Shown piece after piece: positions 8,300 to 17,550 of a stretch of 64,000 nt of DNA. A program made the position numbers and the translations under genes. Source of the stretch: Leifsonia sp. Root1293 (GTDB taxonomy: Bacteria; Actinomycetota; Actinomycetes; Actinomycetales; Microbacteriaceae); the NCBI RefSeq assembly GCF_001425325.1, contig NZ_LMEH01000001.1, forward strand, positions 1,163,898 through 1,227,897. Reading direction: 5' to 3'. How positions within the stretch are numbered: the stretch's first letter is position 1; each line of letters starts with the position of its first letter. A model generated the notes under the pieces. The model was not told where the DNA came from, did not search any database, and worked only from the letters and a program-made list of their open reading frames with translations.

Positions 8300-9871
8300 C
8301 TAGCGCAGGAACTTGGTGAGCGCGGCCATCTCCTCGGCCGTGGGGGCAGCAGCAGGCGTCTTGCCGCCGCCGAGACCGAAGCCCGAGCCTCCGGATGCGG
8401 CTGCATCCGTCGACGTCTTCACCCCGGACGCGAGCGCGGCGTTCTCCGCGGCCCGCTTGGCCGGGTTGCCCGACTTCGAGCCCTTCTTCTTGGGCTGCTG
8501 CTTGCCGCGGCCACCGGTGAAGCCTGCACCGGGGATGGGACCCATGCCCGGCACATTCGGAACACCGCCCTTGGCCACGGTCTTCATCATCTTCGCCGCC
8601 TGCTCGAAGCGGCTGACGAGCTGGTTGACGTCGGTCACCGTCATCCCTGAACCGCGGGCGATGCGGAGGCGCCGCGAGCCGTTCAGGAGCTTCGGGTTCA
8701 CCCGCTCCTGCTTGGTCATCGACTGGATGATCGCCTCGGTGCGCACGATCTCCTTCTCGTCGAAGTTGTCGAGCTGCTGCTTCATGGCGCCGGCGCCGGG
8801 CAGCATGCCCATCATCTTCTTGATCGAGCCCATGTTGCGCAGCTGCTGCATCTGGCTGAGGAAGTCGTCGAGGGTGAAGGTGTCGGTCGCGAACTTCTCG
8901 GCGACCTTGCGGGCCTCCTCCTCGTCGAAGGCGCCCTGCGCCTGCTCGATGAGCGTGAGGATGTCACCGAGGTCGAGGATGCGGCTCGCCATGCGGTCGG
9001 GGTGGAACGGCTCGAAGTCGTCCAGGCCCTCACCCGTCGAGGCGAAGATGATCGGGCGACCGGTGACGGATGCGACCGAGAGGGCAGCGCCACCGCGCGC
9101 GTCGCCGTCGAGCTTGGAGAGCACGACGCCGGTGAAGTCGACGCCGTCCTGGAAGGCCTTCGCCGTCGCGACGGCATCCTGACCGATCATCGCGTCGATG
9201 ACGAAGAGCACCTCGTCGGGATCGATGGCCTTGCGGATGTCGCCGGCCTGCTTCATGAGCTCGGCGTCGACACCGAGACGACCGGCGGTGTCGACGATGA
9301 CGGTGTCGTACTGCTTCTGCACGGCGAACTTCACGCCGTCCTTCGCGACCCTCACGGGGTTGCCGACGCCGTTGCCCGGCTCGGGTGCGAACACCGGAAC
9401 GCCGGCCTGCTCGCCGACGACCTGGAGCTGCGTGACGGCGTTGGGGCGCTGCAGGTCGCTCGCGACCAGGAGCGGCGTGTGGCCGTCCTTCACGAGCCAC
9501 TTGGCCAGCTTGCCCGCGAGCGTGGTCTTGCCGGCACCCTGGAGGCCGGCCAGCATGATGACCGTCGGCGGCTTCTTCGCGAACTCGAGACGACGCTGCT
9601 GGCCGCCGAGGATCTGCACGAGCTCCTCGTTGACGATCTGCACGACCTGCTGGGCCGGGTTCAGCGCCTTGTTGACCTCATCGCCGAGGGCACGCTCGCG
9701 CACCTTCCCCGTGAACTCCTTGACCACGTCGAGGGCGACGTCGGCGTCGAGCAGGGCCCTCCGGATCTCGCGGACGGTGCCATCGACGTCGGCCGCCGAC
9801 AGCTTGCCCTTGGTGCGGAGGTTCTTGAAGGTATCGGCGAGCCGATCAGAGAGGGTTCCGAATGTAGCCAT
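8300..9871 (-). CDS. ffh: Signal recognition particle GTPase Ffh
   Basis: Ffh (SRP54) with 4.5S RNA targets nascent membrane proteins to FtsY and the Sec translocon. The 523-residue protein has the N domain (1-~90), the G domain with GLQGAGKTTLAGKL, DLQRPNAVTQL, DTAGRLGVD and TKLDGDARGG, and the Met-rich M domain from about residue 325 (SQMQQLRNMGSIKKMMGML, later RIARGSGMTV). A low-complexity Gly/Ala/Lys tail ends the protein. The ATG at 9871 follows TAAACT by nine bases without a clear Shine-Dalgarno. It lies downstream of ftsY with one small gene between, so the SRP and its receptor are encoded together. Confidence 0.97.
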   Translation of the reverse strand: MATFGTLSDRLADTFKNLRTKGKLSAADVDGTVREIRRALLDADVALDVVKEFTGKVRERALGDEVNKALNPAQQVVQIVNEELVQILGGQQRRLEFAKKPPTVIMLAGLQGAGKTTLAGKLAKWLVKDGHTPLLVASDLQRPNAVTQLQVVGEQAGVPVFAPEPGNGVGNPVRVAKDGVKFAVQKQYDTVIVDTAGRLGVDAELMKQAGDIRKAIDPDEVLFVIDAMIGQDAVATAKAFQDGVDFTGVVLSKLDGDARGGAALSVASVTGRPIIFASTGEGLDDFEPFHPDRMASRILDLGDILTLIEQAQGAFDEEEARKVAEKFATDTFTLDDFLSQMQQLRNMGSIKKMMGMLPGAGAMKQQLDNFDEKEIVRTEAIIQSMTKQERVNPKLLNGSRRLRIARGSGMTVTDVNQLVSRFEQAAKMMKTVAKGGVPNVPGMGPIPGAGFTGGRGKQQPKKKGSKSGNPAKRAAENAALASGVKTSTDAAASGGSGFGLGGGKTPAAAPTAEEMAALTKFLR

Positions 9872-9880
9872 GGTGCAGCC

Positions 9881-9886
9881 AGTTTA
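9881..9886 (-). promoter_or_regulatory. -10 box candidate for ffh
   Basis: TAAACT on the minus strand lies nine bases upstream of the ffh ATG, which would give a leaderless or nearly leaderless mRNA. Confidence 0.35.
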
Positions 9887-9909
9887 CCGGTGCGCCGCGG
9901 TGGTCCGGG

Positions 9910-10410
9910 TCAGGCGTCGACGTCCGTCGAGACCACGTCGCCCTTCATGTCGAAGGAGGCGCTCAGGATACTGTCCGACTCGTCGGGAGCCAGCGCGTAC
10001 TCGAACACGGCGAACTGCTCCTCGGACCCGGAGTGATGGGGATGGAAGCCCACCCGGAGGAGCTTGAGCGAGCGGAGCACGTCGATCTCGCGGTCACCGG
10101 AGTCGTAGTCGAGCGACTCGAGCAGGATCTCGGGGTCGAGCTCGGCGAACTGGGAGGTGAGGTAGAGCATCGCATTGGAGCCCTCCTGCCCCACCTCGGC
10201 GACGAAGGCCTCCCGAGCACGCGAATCGAGCTGTTCGAGGGAGTTCACCATGGCGGCGGCCACGTCGAGGGCCTCATCCGTCACCGACTGCTCGTTCGGA
10301 GCACGCAGGTCGACGTCGACGTACTGATCGCCCGCGTCCACGCCCTCCGACCAGTGCAGCTCACCGTCATCGCCGTCGAGGAGTCCGAAGAAGTCGTGTT
10401 CGATCGACAT
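9910..10410 (-). CDS. Small acidic protein between ftsY and ffh, DUF2004-like
   Basis: This 166-residue acidic soluble protein has no signal peptide or membrane segment. It opens IEHDFFGLLDGDDGELHWSE and later has DPEILLESLDYDSGD and LKLLRVGFHPHHSGSEEQFA. From memory these resemble proteins annotated DUF2004, but I cannot confirm the assignment here. The start is ATG behind AAAGGA at a normal distance. It sits between ftsY and ffh on the same strand, so it is co-oriented with both SRP genes. No function is known to me; a link to targeting is only inferred from position. Confidence 0.75.
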   Translation of the reverse strand: MSIEHDFFGLLDGDDGELHWSEGVDAGDQYVDVDLRAPNEQSVTDEALDVAAAMVNSLEQLDSRAREAFVAEVGQEGSNAMLYLTSQFAELDPEILLESLDYDSGDREIDVLRSLKLLRVGFHPHHSGSEEQFAVFEYALAPDESDSILSASFDMKGDVVSTDVDA

Positions 10411-10467
10411 CAGGCGATCCTTTCGTGTGTGCGGTGCGGCGTCGGGCGGTCGAGCTGAGCCGGACGC

Positions 10468-11343
10468 TCAGCCGACGAGCTGCTGCGCGAAGACGTGGGG
10501 CGTGAATCCGGTGAGGTCGCCGATGCCCTCGCCCTGGCCCACGAGCTTGATGGGGATGCCGGTCTTGTCCTGCACGCTGAGAACGAAGCCTCCCTTGGCC
10601 GAGCCGTCGAGCTTGGTGAGCACGAGCCCGGTGACTCCGGCGTGCTCGACGAAGGCCTCGGCCTGGGCGAGCCCGTTCTGGCCTGTGGTGGCGTCGAGCA
10701 CGAGCAGCACCTCGGCGATGGGGGCCTGCTTCTCGATCACCCGGCGGATCTTGGTGAGCTCGTCCATGAGCCCGCCCTTGGTCTGGAGCCTGCCGGCAGT
10801 GTCGATGAGCACGATCTCGAAGCCCTCGAGCTTGGCTCGCTCGATGGTCTGGAAGGCGACGGATGCCGGATCCTGGCCCTGCTGCTGCGGGCGCACGATC
10901 GAGGCACCGGCCCGCTCCGCCCAGGTCGCGAGCTGATCGACGGCAGCGGCCCGGAACGTGTCGGCCGCTCCCACGAGCACGCTGCGTCCGTAGTTGCCCA
11001 GGAACTTGGCGAACTTGCCGATCGTCGTCGTCTTACCGACGCCGTTCACGCCGACGACGAGCACGACGGCTGGCCGGTCGCTGAGCTTCAACGTCGTGTC
11101 GAAGCGCGCGAGCCTCTCCTCGATGCCCTCGCGGAGCATCCGCTGCAGGTCCTTCGGGTCGGTGGTGTTGTAGCGGGCGACCTTCGAACGGAGGTCGGCG
11201 ACGATCGCCTCGGTGAGGTCGGGACCGAAGTCCGCCGTGATGAGGGCGTCCTCGAGGTCGTCCCAGGTCTCATCGTCGATCGTCTTCTTCGCGAACATGC
11301 CGCGGAGGGCGCCGGAGAGCGACCAGGAACTGCGTTCTGCCAT
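10468..11343 (-). CDS. ftsY: SRP receptor FtsY
   Basis: FtsY is the membrane-associated GTPase that docks SRP-ribosome complexes. The 291-residue protein holds only the NG core: N domain 1-~90, then GVNGVGKTTTIGK (G1), ADTFRAAAVDQL, DTAGRLQTKGG and TKLDGSAKGGF. The long acidic A domain of E. coli FtsY is absent, as in many actinobacteria, so membrane contact must rely on the N-terminal helix. The start taken is the ATG at 11343 (MAERSSWSL), six bases after a TACGCT box, a leaderless layout; an upstream in-frame start would add 22 residues that do not look conserved. Confidence 0.96.
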   Translation of the reverse strand: MAERSSWSLSGALRGMFAKKTIDDETWDDLEDALITADFGPDLTEAIVADLRSKVARYNTTDPKDLQRMLREGIEERLARFDTTLKLSDRPAVVLVVGVNGVGKTTTIGKFAKFLGNYGRSVLVGAADTFRAAAVDQLATWAERAGASIVRPQQQGQDPASVAFQTIERAKLEGFEIVLIDTAGRLQTKGGLMDELTKIRRVIEKQAPIAEVLLVLDATTGQNGLAQAEAFVEHAGVTGLVLTKLDGSAKGGFVLSVQDKTGIPIKLVGQGEGIGDLTGFTPHVFAQQLVG

Positions 11344-11349
11344 GCGTCC

Positions 11350-11355
11350 AGCGTA
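11350..11355 (-). promoter_or_regulatory. -10 box of a probable leaderless promoter for ftsY
   Basis: TACGCT on the minus strand is six bases before the ATG at 11343. This also supports that ATG over the longer frame. Confidence 0.5.
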
Positions 11356-11445
11356 CTGGCGCGAGCGGTCTTCCTGCGTGTCGGTCGGCGGCGCTAAAGT
11401 TCGAGGCATCCTCAGATTTCACCCACCGTCGTCTGGAGTGCTCCC

Positions 11446-12825
11446 GTGACATCGACCATCCCGTCCGCCATCGCCGATCTGCAGCGCACCGTCACCGGCG
11501 CCGTGATCCTCCCAGACGATCCCGGCTACGACGCCGCTCGCGCTGCCTGGAACCTCTCGGTCGATCAGCGCCCAGCCGCTGTCGTGACCCCGGCCGACGT
11601 CGAGGAGGTGCGGGCAGTGCTGGCCGCGGCCGCGGCGTCTGGGCTCGGGGTCACCGTGCAGCCCAATGGGCACGGAGCCAACGGATCGCTCGACGGGGTC
11701 GTGCTGATCCGACCGACGGCCTTCGACGAGATCACCATCGATGTCGAGGCCCGCACGGCGCGCGTCGGCGCAGGGGTGAACTGGGGTCGCGTGCTCACAG
11801 CGCTCGACGGAACGGGGCTCATCGCCCTGGCCGGAAGCAACCCCGAGGTCAACGCCGTCGGCTATTCGATCGCCGGCGGCCACTCCATGTTCAGCCGCGC
11901 CTTCGGCCTCGCCTCGCGCTCGGTGACAGCAGTCGACTTGGTGGACGCGAGCGGCGAGTCGCGCCGGATCACAGCAGCGAGCGATCCCGAACTGTTCTGG
12001 GCTCTGCGGGGCGGCGGCGGCCTCTTCGGCGTGATCACGGCGATCGAGTTCACCCTCCACCCGGCCGACACGCTGTTCGGAGGAAGCATCGTCTTCCCGA
12101 TCACCGTGGGCATCGACGCCGTCGTCACCGGATTCGACCTGGCCGCGACCGACCCGAGGCTGGGCCTGGACATCTCGCTGGCGCGATTCCCCGACATGCC
12201 CCAGCTCCCCGAACCCCTGCGCGGCCAGACCATAGCCTCGGTGGCGTTCGTGCATATCGGGGATGCCGCATCCGCAGCTCCGATCGTCGACAGGCTGCGC
12301 GCCGTCGGCACTCCCCTGCTCGATGCGCTGACGTCATTCACGATCGGCGGCCTGGCGGCAGTTGCCGCCGAGCCGACGGACCCGATGCCCACGATCGACT
12401 GGGGCGGAGCCGTCGACGGCTTCGATCGGGCGACGGCCACCGAATTCGTCGGCGCATTCCTGGCCGGCGTCGAGGGTGGCCTCAGCCGCGTGAGTGTGCG
12501 CCCGCTCGGTGGTGCGATCGGGGCGGATTCCGAGGTCGACGACGCTGTGGTCGGCGCCCTCGACGCGCGAGCGCTCATCAGTTCCGGTGTTCTCGCCTTC
12601 ACGCCCGAGATGGCCGCTGCGGCGGATGCCGCCCTCCAGCCGCTCCGGCAGTTCGCCGACGCCCACCCCACCACCGGCATGGTTCCGACCTTCCTCGGCC
12701 GCGGAACGGGGCTTGCGGACGCCTTCGACTCCGCGACACTCGAACGACTGCGCGCGGTGAAGGAGCGCGTCGATCCGACCGGAATCATCCGCAGCAATCG
12801 GGCGCTGCCCGGCAGCAGCAGCTAG
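11446..12825 (+). CDS. FAD-binding (BBE-like) oxidoreductase
   Basis: This 459-residue protein has a PCMH-type FAD domain (residues ~35-215) and a C-terminal substrate domain ending with the berberine-bridge-type RVDPTGIIRSNRALP. VQPNGHGANG near residue 70 holds the histidine that normally binds FAD covalently (8-alpha-histidyl). GYSIAGGHSMFSRAFGLA near residue 143 and RGGGGLFGVIT near residue 187 are further flavin-contact motifs. Such enzymes oxidise sugars, alkaloids or phenolics; the substrate is not deducible. The start is GTG behind TGGAG, and TAAAGT near 11394 is a possible -10 box. It ends in a shared CTAG with the convergent smc gene. Confidence 0.87.
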   Translation: MTSTIPSAIADLQRTVTGAVILPDDPGYDAARAAWNLSVDQRPAAVVTPADVEEVRAVLAAAAASGLGVTVQPNGHGANGSLDGVVLIRPTAFDEITIDVEARTARVGAGVNWGRVLTALDGTGLIALAGSNPEVNAVGYSIAGGHSMFSRAFGLASRSVTAVDLVDASGESRRITAASDPELFWALRGGGGLFGVITAIEFTLHPADTLFGGSIVFPITVGIDAVVTGFDLAATDPRLGLDISLARFPDMPQLPEPLRGQTIASVAFVHIGDAASAAPIVDRLRAVGTPLLDALTSFTIGGLAAVAAEPTDPMPTIDWGGAVDGFDRATATEFVGAFLAGVEGGLSRVSVRPLGGAIGADSEVDDAVVGALDARALISSGVLAFTPEMAAAADAALQPLRQFADAHPTTGMVPTFLGRGTGLADAFDSATLERLRAVKERVDPTGIIRSNRALPGSSS

Positions 12826-15800
12826 GCGCTCGCGCGCTCCTCCGCCACCCGCTGCCCCACGACGGCCGAGACGCCGTCCTGACGCATCGAGACGCCGTAG
12901 AGGGCGTCGGCGATCTCCATGGTGCGCTTCTGGTGGGTGATCACGATGAGCTGGCTCGATTCGCGCAGGTCCTGGAAGATCGTGAGCAGCCGCCCGAGGT
13001 TCGCGTCATCGAGGGCGGCCTCGACCTCGTCCATGATGTAGAACGGGCTGGGGCGCGCCTTGAAGATGGCGATGAGCAACGCAACGGCCGCCAGGGACCG
13101 CTCCCCGCCCGACAGCAGCGACAACCGTTCGATCTTCTTGCCTGCCGGCTTCACGGCCACTTCGATGCCGGTGGTCAACATGTTCTCGGGGTCCGTGAGC
13201 GTGATGCTCCCGACGCCTCCGGGGAAGAGGATCGGGAACACCTCGCCGAAGGCCGCTTGCGTGTCGTCGAAGGCCGCGGCGAAGATGACCTGCATCTTCT
13301 CGTCGATCTCCTCGATGATCGTGATCAGGTCCTTGCGGGTGTTCGTCAGGTCGGTGAGCTGTTCCGTGAGGAACTTGTGCCGCTGCTCGAGCGCTGCGAA
13401 CTCCTCCAGGGCGAGCGGATTCACCCGGCCGAGCTGGGCGAAGGTGCGTTCGGCCTTCTCGAGGCGCTTCTTCTGCTCGGCTCGATCGAAGATCCCGGGC
13501 TCTCCGCCCTCGACCTCGGCCGGCACGGGCTCCTCTGGTCCGTATTCCGCGATCAGCACGTCCTCGACCAGCCCCAGTTCGGAACCGGCGCGCTCGAGCA
13601 GACTCGACAGGTGCAGCTTCTTCTCGTAGATCTGCAGTTCGAGACCGTGCACGTTCTCCGTGATGGCATTGAGCCGTTCTCGCGTCGCCGCCTCGTCGCG
13701 ACGCAGGGCGACGAGCTCCTCGTTCTGGCTCGCGCGCTGGGCTTCGGCGGTCGCCAGTTCGAGTCTCGCCTGGGCCACGGATGCGTCCACCGAGCTGAGC
13801 ACCGCGGGCAGCGCCTCGGTCACGGCGGTTGCCGACTCCACCTGCCGGCGCCTGATGACGGCGCGACGGGCGGCCTCCTCCGCTGCCGAGCGCTCTGATT
13901 CGCGCTGGCGCACCAGCCCGGCAGACCGGGCCTGTTCGGCGCGCACGCGCTCGCGGGCGGTCTCGAGCGCCAACCGGGCCTCGATCTCGCGTTCGCGCGC
14001 TGACTCCAGCTCGACGAGCAGGCTGTCACGGGCCGAGACGTCGAGGATCGGACGCGGCTTCGAGGTGGCGGCCTCCAGAGCCGCCCTGGCTGCGGTCGCC
14101 GTGCTCTCGGCCTCGGCGACCCGCTCGGCCGCGAGCTGCAGCGCCGCATCGAGACGTGCCTGCTCGGCGCCGGCAGCCTCGGACTGCACCCTGGCACGAT
14201 TGAGCTTCTCGGCGGCCGCTGCCAGCTGGGAGTCGAACTCGCGCAGCGCGGCGAGGGACGATGCCGACTGCTCCTTCGCAACCTGCAGGATGCCGCGCTG
14301 CTCGGCCAGCGTGAAGCGGGACCGCTCGATGATCGAGGTCACGTCGTCGAGGCGCTCCGCCGCCGCGTCCCGCTCGGCGACGAGTTCGAGGCGTGACCGC
14401 TTGGCGCCGTTGCCGCCGCGCAGCACGAAGGTGGTGAGCACGTCGCCCGCGCGGGTGATGACGGTGACGGGGACGGCGGCATCCGCCAGCCCGCCGCGCC
14501 AGGCTGCACGAGCGGCGGCGAGGTCGTCGACGATGACGGTGTTCGCCAGCAGGCTGAGAACTCCGTCGGGAGCGTTCACCACTCCGGATGCGGCAACGGA
14601 GCCGTCGCCGGCCACCGCTGCCGCCACCGCACGATCGGGCCGCGCGACGACGACCTCGACGCGGCCGAGCTCCTCGGCGATCGCGTACTGGATCGCTGCG
14701 GATGCGGCCTCGAGATCCTCGGCCAGCACGGCATCGGCGAGAGTCCCGAGGGCTGCGGCGATGGCGGCCTCGTAGCCGGGGTGCACCTGCACGTGCTCGG
14801 CGACGAGTCCGAGGACCCCGTCCAGACCGGCCGCGACGAGTGCAGCAGAGCCGTCCTTCTGGTCGAGGGCCGACGACAGTGCGCTGGTCTTGGCTGCGAG
14901 GGCGTCGCGTTCGCGTTCGTGGCCGTGCAGTTCGTCACGGATTCGCTCGATCTCGGCCTCGGCTTCGAACAGCGATCCCTGGGCCAGTTCGTAGGCCTCG
15001 TCGAGATCGGTCTCTCCGACGTCGGCCGTCGCGGCCTCGGCCTCGAGCAGGGCGAACTCGGCTCGGACGGCGCTGTGACGTTCGCGCGCCGCCTCCAGGG
15101 CGTTCTCCTGGCGCAGCACCTCGCCGCGCACTGCCGCGAGGCGCGACGCCGCGGCATCCGCCTGCCCGGTGAGCTTCGTGATCTCGAGGTCATGGCGCGA
15201 GACGAGGGCGCTCTGCGATGCGATCTCCTCGTCGACTCCGTCGAGTGAGTGACGCGCCGCTGCGGTCGCGAGCTGGGCCTGCTGCAGGGCGCTCTCGGCG
15301 AGCACCACGACCTCCTGCAGGCGCACGATCTCTGCCGCCGACTCGTCGATCATCTGCTGGCTGACCGAAGGACCGGCATCCGGAGCCTCGGACTCGCCAC
15401 CGAGCAGGGCGATGCGCTGATTGGCCAGCGTGTAGAGACCGCGCAGGCGTTCCTGCACCGATTCCAGCCCGAAGGCGGTTCGGCGTGCCCCGTCGACGGC
15501 ATCTCCGACCTGCTCCTGCTCGATGCGCTGGATGCGCAACTGCTTCTGGTCGAGCTGCGCCTGCAGCACGATGCGCTCGCTGTGTCTCTCGTGCTCGCTG
15601 CGCGTGTAGCCGTCGAGCGCGTTGCGCAGGGTGAGCACCTCATCGGCGAGGAGTCTGGCCCGGGCGTCGCGGACGATGGCCGCGATGGACTGGGCCTCGC
15701 GGGCGATCTCGGCCTGCCTGCCCAATGGCTTCAACTGGCGTCGGATCTCGCCGGCGAGGTCGGACAGCCGGGTGAGATTGGTCTGCATCGCCTCGAGCTT

Positions 15801-16337
15801 GCGTACGGTCTTCTCTTTGCGACGTCGGTGCTTGAGGATGCCGGCAGCCTCCTCGATGAAGCCGCGGCGCTCCTCCGGGCTGGCGCGCAGCACGGCGTCG
15901 AGTTGGCCCTGGCCGACGATCACGTGCATCTCTCGGCCGAGGCCCGAGTCGCTCAGCAGTTCCTGCACGTCGAGGAGGCGGCAGCCCTGTCCGTTGATCG
16001 CGTACTCGCTCGATCCGTTGCGGAACAGCGTGCGACTGATGGTGACCTCGGTGTACTCGATCGGCAGCGCGCCGTCCGAGTTGTCGATGGTCAGGGTGAC
16101 CTCGGCCCGTCCGAGCGGTCCGCGGGTGGAGGTGCCCGCGAAGATGACGTCCTCCATCTTGCCGCCGCGGAGAGTCTTGGCGCCCTGCTCCCCCATCACC
16201 CAGGCGAGCGCGTCGACGACGTTCGACTTGCCGGAGCCGTTGGGGCCGACCACGCAGGTGACGCCGGGTTCGAAGGCGAACGTGGTCGGCTGCGCGAAGG
16301 ACTTGAACCCCTTCAGGGTCAGGCTCTTCAGGTACAA
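12822..16337 (-). CDS. smc: Chromosome segregation ATPase SMC
   Basis: SMC forms the condensin ring with ScpA/ScpB. The 1171-residue protein has Walker A GPNGSGKSNVVDAL near residue 32, two long coiled-coil arms (~165-490 and ~660-985), a Gly-rich hinge around 500-640 (LDGVLGLVAEHVQVHPGYE), and the C-terminal signature LLSGGERSLAAVALL with Walker B FYIMDEVEAALDD. All ATPase motifs are intact. The start is TTG (TTG TAC CTG AAG), preceded by GGAAAGAGG. It is divergent from the GNAT gene and shares its last four bases (CTAG) with the end of the FAD oxidase gene. Confidence 0.97.
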   Translation of the reverse strand: MYLKSLTLKGFKSFAQPTTFAFEPGVTCVVGPNGSGKSNVVDALAWVMGEQGAKTLRGGKMEDVIFAGTSTRGPLGRAEVTLTIDNSDGALPIEYTEVTISRTLFRNGSSEYAINGQGCRLLDVQELLSDSGLGREMHVIVGQGQLDAVLRASPEERRGFIEEAAGILKHRRRKEKTVRKLEAMQTNLTRLSDLAGEIRRQLKPLGRQAEIAREAQSIAAIVRDARARLLADEVLTLRNALDGYTRSEHERHSERIVLQAQLDQKQLRIQRIEQEQVGDAVDGARRTAFGLESVQERLRGLYTLANQRIALLGGESEAPDAGPSVSQQMIDESAAEIVRLQEVVVLAESALQQAQLATAAARHSLDGVDEEIASQSALVSRHDLEITKLTGQADAAASRLAAVRGEVLRQENALEAARERHSAVRAEFALLEAEAATADVGETDLDEAYELAQGSLFEAEAEIERIRDELHGHERERDALAAKTSALSSALDQKDGSAALVAAGLDGVLGLVAEHVQVHPGYEAAIAAALGTLADAVLAEDLEAASAAIQYAIAEELGRVEVVVARPDRAVAAAVAGDGSVAASGVVNAPDGVLSLLANTVIVDDLAAARAAWRGGLADAAVPVTVITRAGDVLTTFVLRGGNGAKRSRLELVAERDAAAERLDDVTSIIERSRFTLAEQRGILQVAKEQSASSLAALREFDSQLAAAAEKLNRARVQSEAAGAEQARLDAALQLAAERVAEAESTATAARAALEAATSKPRPILDVSARDSLLVELESAREREIEARLALETARERVRAEQARSAGLVRQRESERSAAEEAARRAVIRRRQVESATAVTEALPAVLSSVDASVAQARLELATAEAQRASQNEELVALRRDEAATRERLNAITENVHGLELQIYEKKLHLSSLLERAGSELGLVEDVLIAEYGPEEPVPAEVEGGEPGIFDRAEQKKRLEKAERTFAQLGRVNPLALEEFAALEQRHKFLTEQLTDLTNTRKDLITIIEEIDEKMQVIFAAAFDDTQAAFGEVFPILFPGGVGSITLTDPENMLTTGIEVAVKPAGKKIERLSLLSGGERSLAAVALLIAIFKARPSPFYIMDEVEAALDDANLGRLLTIFQDLRESSQLIVITHQKRTMEIADALYGVSMRQDGVSAVVGQRVAEERASA

Positions 16338-16467
16338 CGCGTGCCTCTTTCCACCGGGCGGATGTCTGCCACAACGGTACCGGACACATGGCCTTCAGCC
16401 CGGCAGGCGGCTAGGCTGGTCGGCTGGCCGTTCCGGGTCGGCGAACCGCCGGGAAGGAAGGCACAGC

Positions 16468-17541
16468 ATGCCCGCGAGATTCACCATCGAGCCGCTCGTG
16501 ATCCCCGCTGCCGTCGGCGAGGCCAGCTGGTCGGATTTCGTGGCGGCGAACGAGGTGCGCAATGTGTGCGAAGCCGTCGCGTACGGCACCGACGACCTGG
16601 TCAGGCGCGCCGACGAGATGCTCCCGATGTGGCAGAACACCGAGTTCGAGCCGCGGCACGGCCTCATCGCGCGAATGGACGGCGCCGTCGTCGCGCGGGC
16701 CGTCATCGACACCCTGGCTGACCCGTCATCCCAGCACGCGTGGCTCGAGGTGCTCGTGCGTCCGGAGGCCAGGGGCCTCGGGATCGGCACTGCTCTCAGC
16801 GACGCCATCGAACAGCTCGCCCTCGACGACGGACGATCGATCTTCGTCGTCTACGCGGCCTCGCCTGATGCGCCGGGTGCCCGGCTCGACGCGCCGACGG
16901 GCTTCGGCTCGGTCCCGCTCGAGAATCGCGAGGTCGGGTTCCTGCTCGCGCGGGGGTACAGGCTCGAACAGCTGAACCGCGGCAGTCGGCTGGCGCTGCC
17001 GGCCGATCCGGAGGCGGTGCAGCGACTGGAGGACGACGCCGAAGCTCACGCATCCGGCTACAGCGCCGTCACGTGGATCGGTTCGACGCCCGAGCGGTAC
17101 CGCAGCGACATGGCGCACCTGCACACGCGCATGAGCACCGATGCACCGACCGCCGGCCTCGAGGAACCCGAGGACGTCTGGAGTGTCGAGCGCATCGACG
17201 CCGAGGACGCCACCAGGGCATCGGTGGACCTCGTGCCCGTCACGGCTGCGGCCGTGCACGAGGCGACGGGAGCACTCGTCGCGTTCTCGACGACCTTCGT
17301 GCCGGTCGAGCAACGGCGAGCCATCACCCAGGACGACACGCTCGTGCTCCGGGAGCATCGGGGGCATCGCCTCGGAGCACTGGTGAAGCTGGCGAACCTG
17401 CGCGCCGTCGAGGCCGCGTATCCCGGGCATCCGTCGATCATCACGTTCAACGCCGAGGAGAATCGACCGATGCTGAACGTCAACGAGGCGATGGGGTTCG
17501 TCTCGATCGGGTACGAAGGCGCGTGGCGCCGGAACGCGTAG
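16468..17541 (+). CDS. GNAT acetyltransferase with two GNAT domains
   Basis: The 357-residue protein looks like a tandem GNAT. In the N-terminal half, WLEVLVRPEARGLGIGTALSD (from residue ~92) is the acetyl-CoA binding motif A. In the C-terminal half, DDTLVLREHRGHRLGALVKL and FNAEENRPMLNVNEAMGF are the matching motif A/B pair. The layout resembles MshD-like two-domain acetyltransferases, but nothing shows that it makes mycothiol. The ATG lies seven bases after GGGAAGGAAG; a TAGGCT at 16412-16417 may be its -10 box. It faces mutM tail to tail. Confidence 0.85.
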   Translation: MPARFTIEPLVIPAAVGEASWSDFVAANEVRNVCEAVAYGTDDLVRRADEMLPMWQNTEFEPRHGLIARMDGAVVARAVIDTLADPSSQHAWLEVLVRPEARGLGIGTALSDAIEQLALDDGRSIFVVYAASPDAPGARLDAPTGFGSVPLENREVGFLLARGYRLEQLNRGSRLALPADPEAVQRLEDDAEAHASGYSAVTWIGSTPERYRSDMAHLHTRMSTDAPTAGLEEPEDVWSVERIDAEDATRASVDLVPVTAAAVHEATGALVAFSTTFVPVEQRRAITQDDTLVLREHRGHRLGALVKLANLRAVEAAYPGHPSIITFNAEENRPMLNVNEAMGFVSIGYEGAWRRNA

Positions 17542-17550
17542 CGTCTCGGC

